NCBI GenBank assembly: GCA_007118195.1
Contig: SKSA01000117.1
Span: 1-7,565 of the forward strand
Direction: 5' to 3'
DNA length: 7,565 nucleotides
DNA from: Anaerobacillus sp.
GTDB taxonomy: Bacteria > Bacillota > Bacilli > Bacillales > Anaerobacillaceae
This document shows positions 6,598-7,565 of this stretch, one piece after another (the stretch's first letter is position 1; every line of letters starts with the position of its first letter). The notes beneath the pieces were generated by a model that saw only the letters and a program-made list of their open reading frames with translations, searched no databases and was not told the origin of the DNA. A program made the position numbers and the translations under genes.

Positions 6598-7128
6598 TCA
6601 GAACGGTAAATCGTCATCAGAGATGTCAATTGGCTTGCCATCACTAGCAAATGGATCATCAGAAAATGATTGATTGTTACGTCCTTGATTCTGGTTGTTA
6701 TTCTGGTTGTTATTCTGGTTGTTATTCTGATTGTTATTAGGGTATCCTCCTTGATTTGGAGGGCCATAATAATCTCCACCGCCCTGATTTCCACCAGAGT
6801 TGTTAGAGCCTTTAGATTCCAAAAATTGTACACTGTCAGCTACAACTTCCGTTATAAAAACTTTTTTACCTTCGTTATTTTCATAACTACGAGTTTGTAG
6901 TCGACCGTCTACACCAGCTAAACTTCCTTTACGTAAGTAATTTGCTACATTTTCCGCCTGTTTACGCCAAATTACAACGTTAATAAAGTCTGCCTCTCGG
7001 TTGCCTTGTTGGTTGGAAAATGGCCGATTTACAGCAAGTGTAATACTTGTTACAGCTATTCCATTTGGCGTATACCTGAGTTCCGGATCTCTCGTTAAAC
7101 GGCCTACAAGAACGACACGATTTAGCAT
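6598..7128 (-). CDS. ssb: Single-stranded DNA-binding protein (SSB)
   Basis: SSB coats single-stranded DNA in replication, recombination and repair and recruits partner enzymes by its acidic tail. The 176-residue product has an N-terminal OB fold (about 1-105: [52 protein letters not shown]), a flexible Gly/Asn/Gln linker (about 108-160) and the canonical acidic tip DDDLPF, which mediates partner binding. The linker holds four NNNQ units made by a 12-bp tandem repeat. The ATG at 7128 follows GGGGAGGGG. Placement between rpsF and rpsR is the conserved Bacillota arrangement and, with length and tip intact, marks this as the essential housekeeping SSB (SsbA type) and not a competence SSB. It starts 31 nt after the rpsF stop. 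Confidence 0.97.
   Translation of the reverse strand: MLNRVVLVGRLTRDPELRYTPNGIAVTSITLAVNRPFSNQQGNREADFINVVIWRKQAENVANYLRKGSLAGVDGRLQTRSYENNEGKKVFITEVVADSVQFLESKGSNNSGGNQGGGDYYGPPNQGGYPNNNQNNNQNNNQNNNQNQGRNNQSFSDDPFASDGKPIDISDDDLPF
6689..6736. repeat. In-frame 12-bp tandem repeat in ssb (4 copies)
   Basis: The unit TTCTGGTTGTTA (plus strand) occurs at 6689-6700, 6701-6712 and 6713-6724 without change, and at 6725-6736 with one change (TTCTGATTGTTA). On the coding strand it gives NNNQ four times in the SSB linker. Gain or loss of units by slippage would keep the frame and change linker length by four residues. Confidence 0.95.
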
Positions 7129-7159
7129 CAGAACCCCTCCCCATTTTATCCACTAGTTC

Positions 7160-7447
7160 TTATTCTTCGTCTTTTGTTACAAGTAAACGAATTACGTTAT
7201 CGTTAATTTTCATTAAACGATCGAATTCTGCAATAGCTGCTGGTTCAGCAGTTACATTCATAAGTACATAGAATCCTTCACGGAAGTCTTCAATTTCATA
7301 AGCTAAACGACGCTTACCCATTTCCTCTACCTTATCAAGAGTTGCACCATTTTCAGTTAAAACGTTATTGAAACGTTCAACAAGTTCCTTCGTTGCAGCC
7401 TCTTCAAGGTTTGGACGAATAATGTACATGATTTCGTATTTACGCAT
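7160..7447 (-). CDS. rpsF: 30S ribosomal protein S6
   Basis: S6 pairs with S18 on the platform of the small ribosomal subunit. The 95-residue product matches the usual Bacillus length and shows the family pattern: [16 protein letters not shown] at the start, then [22 protein letters not shown], and the closing [15 protein letters not shown]. An in-frame GTG at 7459 would add four residues, but it is part of the Shine-Dalgarno GGAGGTGA (7456-7463), which sits 8 nt before the ATG at 7447; the ATG is the real start. It is the first gene of rpsF-ssb-rpsR. The leader has an extended -10 promoter and a hairpin with a CCG that suggests feedback control by the S6:S18 complex. Confidence 0.98.
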   Translation of the reverse strand: MRKYEIMYIIRPNLEEAATKELVERFNNVLTENGATLDKVEEMGKRRLAYEIEDFREGFYVLMNVTAEPAAIAEFDRLMKINDNVIRLLVTKDEE

Positions 7448-7455
7448 TTTGTACG

Positions 7456-7466
7456 TCACCTCCTTT
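7456..7466 (-). promoter_or_regulatory. Shine-Dalgarno that decides the rpsF start
   Basis: AAAGGAGGTGA is a near-complete match to the 16S rRNA 3' end, 8 nt from the ATG at 7447. The longer frame's GTG start (7457-7459) lies inside it and is rejected. Confidence 0.85.
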
Positions 7467-7475
7467 TGGTCTAAA

Positions 7476-7497
7476 CGGCTCCTAATATATAAGGAGC
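7476..7497 (-). ncRNA. Candidate S6:S18 autoregulatory leader motif
   Basis: In the rpsF leader the minus strand forms GCTCCT (7492-7497) paired with AGGAGC (7478-7483) around an 8-nt loop, directly followed by CG so that CCG (7476-7478) sits at the base of the stem. A hairpin with an exposed CCG near the rpsF ribosome binding site is the known hallmark of the bacterial S6:S18 binding leader, which mimics the 16S rRNA site. The assignment rests on position and these elements, not on a covariance search. Confidence 0.55.
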
Positions 7498-7545
7498 AAG
7501 GGGCGAATAGTTAACATTTAGTATGTTATTTACTCGCATTTATCG

Positions 7546-7554
7546 ATTATAGCA
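7546..7554 (-). promoter_or_regulatory. Extended -10 promoter of rpsF-ssb-rpsR
   Basis: TGC-TATAAT on the minus strand gives a perfect -10 (7546-7551) with the TG extension (7552-7554). The -35 would lie beyond the window edge. The predicted start near 7539 gives a leader of about 92 nt. Confidence 0.7.
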
Positions 7555-7565
7555 GAAAGCTTCTT

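Noticed and set aside
6582..6900. Open frames on both strands with Ile/Thr/Arg or Ile/Val repeats
   Set aside because: The repetitive peptides come from the 12-bp ssb repeat read in other frames; SSB itself is intact.

Overview
The window is AT-rich chromosomal DNA that reads like a Gram-positive Bacillaceae genome (Bacillota). The proteins resemble Bacillus ribosomal proteins S6, S18 and L9, SSB, GdpP, YybS and KtrA along their whole lengths, and Shine-Dalgarno sites are strong and purine-rich. The genus cannot be fixed from the sequence alone. All eight genes lie on the minus strand, so transcription runs from the high coordinates to the low ones.

Region 1 (7565 to 6238) is the conserved rpsF-ssb-rpsR operon. 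It starts with an extended -10 promoter and a leader of about 90 nt that holds a hairpin followed by CCG, resembling the S6:S18 autoregulatory leader. It ends in a strong intrinsic terminator behind rpsR. SSB carries a short in-frame 12-bp tandem repeat that encodes an Asn/Gln linker.

Region 2 (about 6241 to 3583) is an accessory pair placed between rpsR and yybS. It holds a PAS-GGDEF-EAL protein (intact EAL site, degenerate SSDEF in the GGDEF site), preceded by a near-perfect 48-bp palindrome and a good candidate sigma-B promoter. Behind it lies ktrA, the cytoplasmic gating subunit of a Ktr potassium channel, without ktrB. ktrA ends exactly at a 122-bp foldback, MITE-like element flanked by TATAA direct repeats. 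The element's first base appears to complete the ktrA stop codon, and its inner hairpin looks like a working terminator.

Region 3 (about 3570 to 1) is yybS-gdpP-rplI. A candidate sigma-A promoter lies between the MITE-like element and a GC-rich, REP-like repeat, so the repeat would sit in the 5' leader of this transcript. GdpP is the c-di-AMP phosphodiesterase and rplI overlaps its stop codon by 4 nt.

Taken together, a housekeeping translation and replication cluster is combined with cyclic-dinucleotide genes: a c-di-AMP hydrolase (GdpP), a member of a known c-di-AMP receptor family (KtrA) and a probable c-di-GMP hydrolase. I see no wholly new system. The most interesting material is the insertion-shaped ktrA end, the palindrome plus sigma-B-like promoter, and the repeat in the yybS-gdpP leader.
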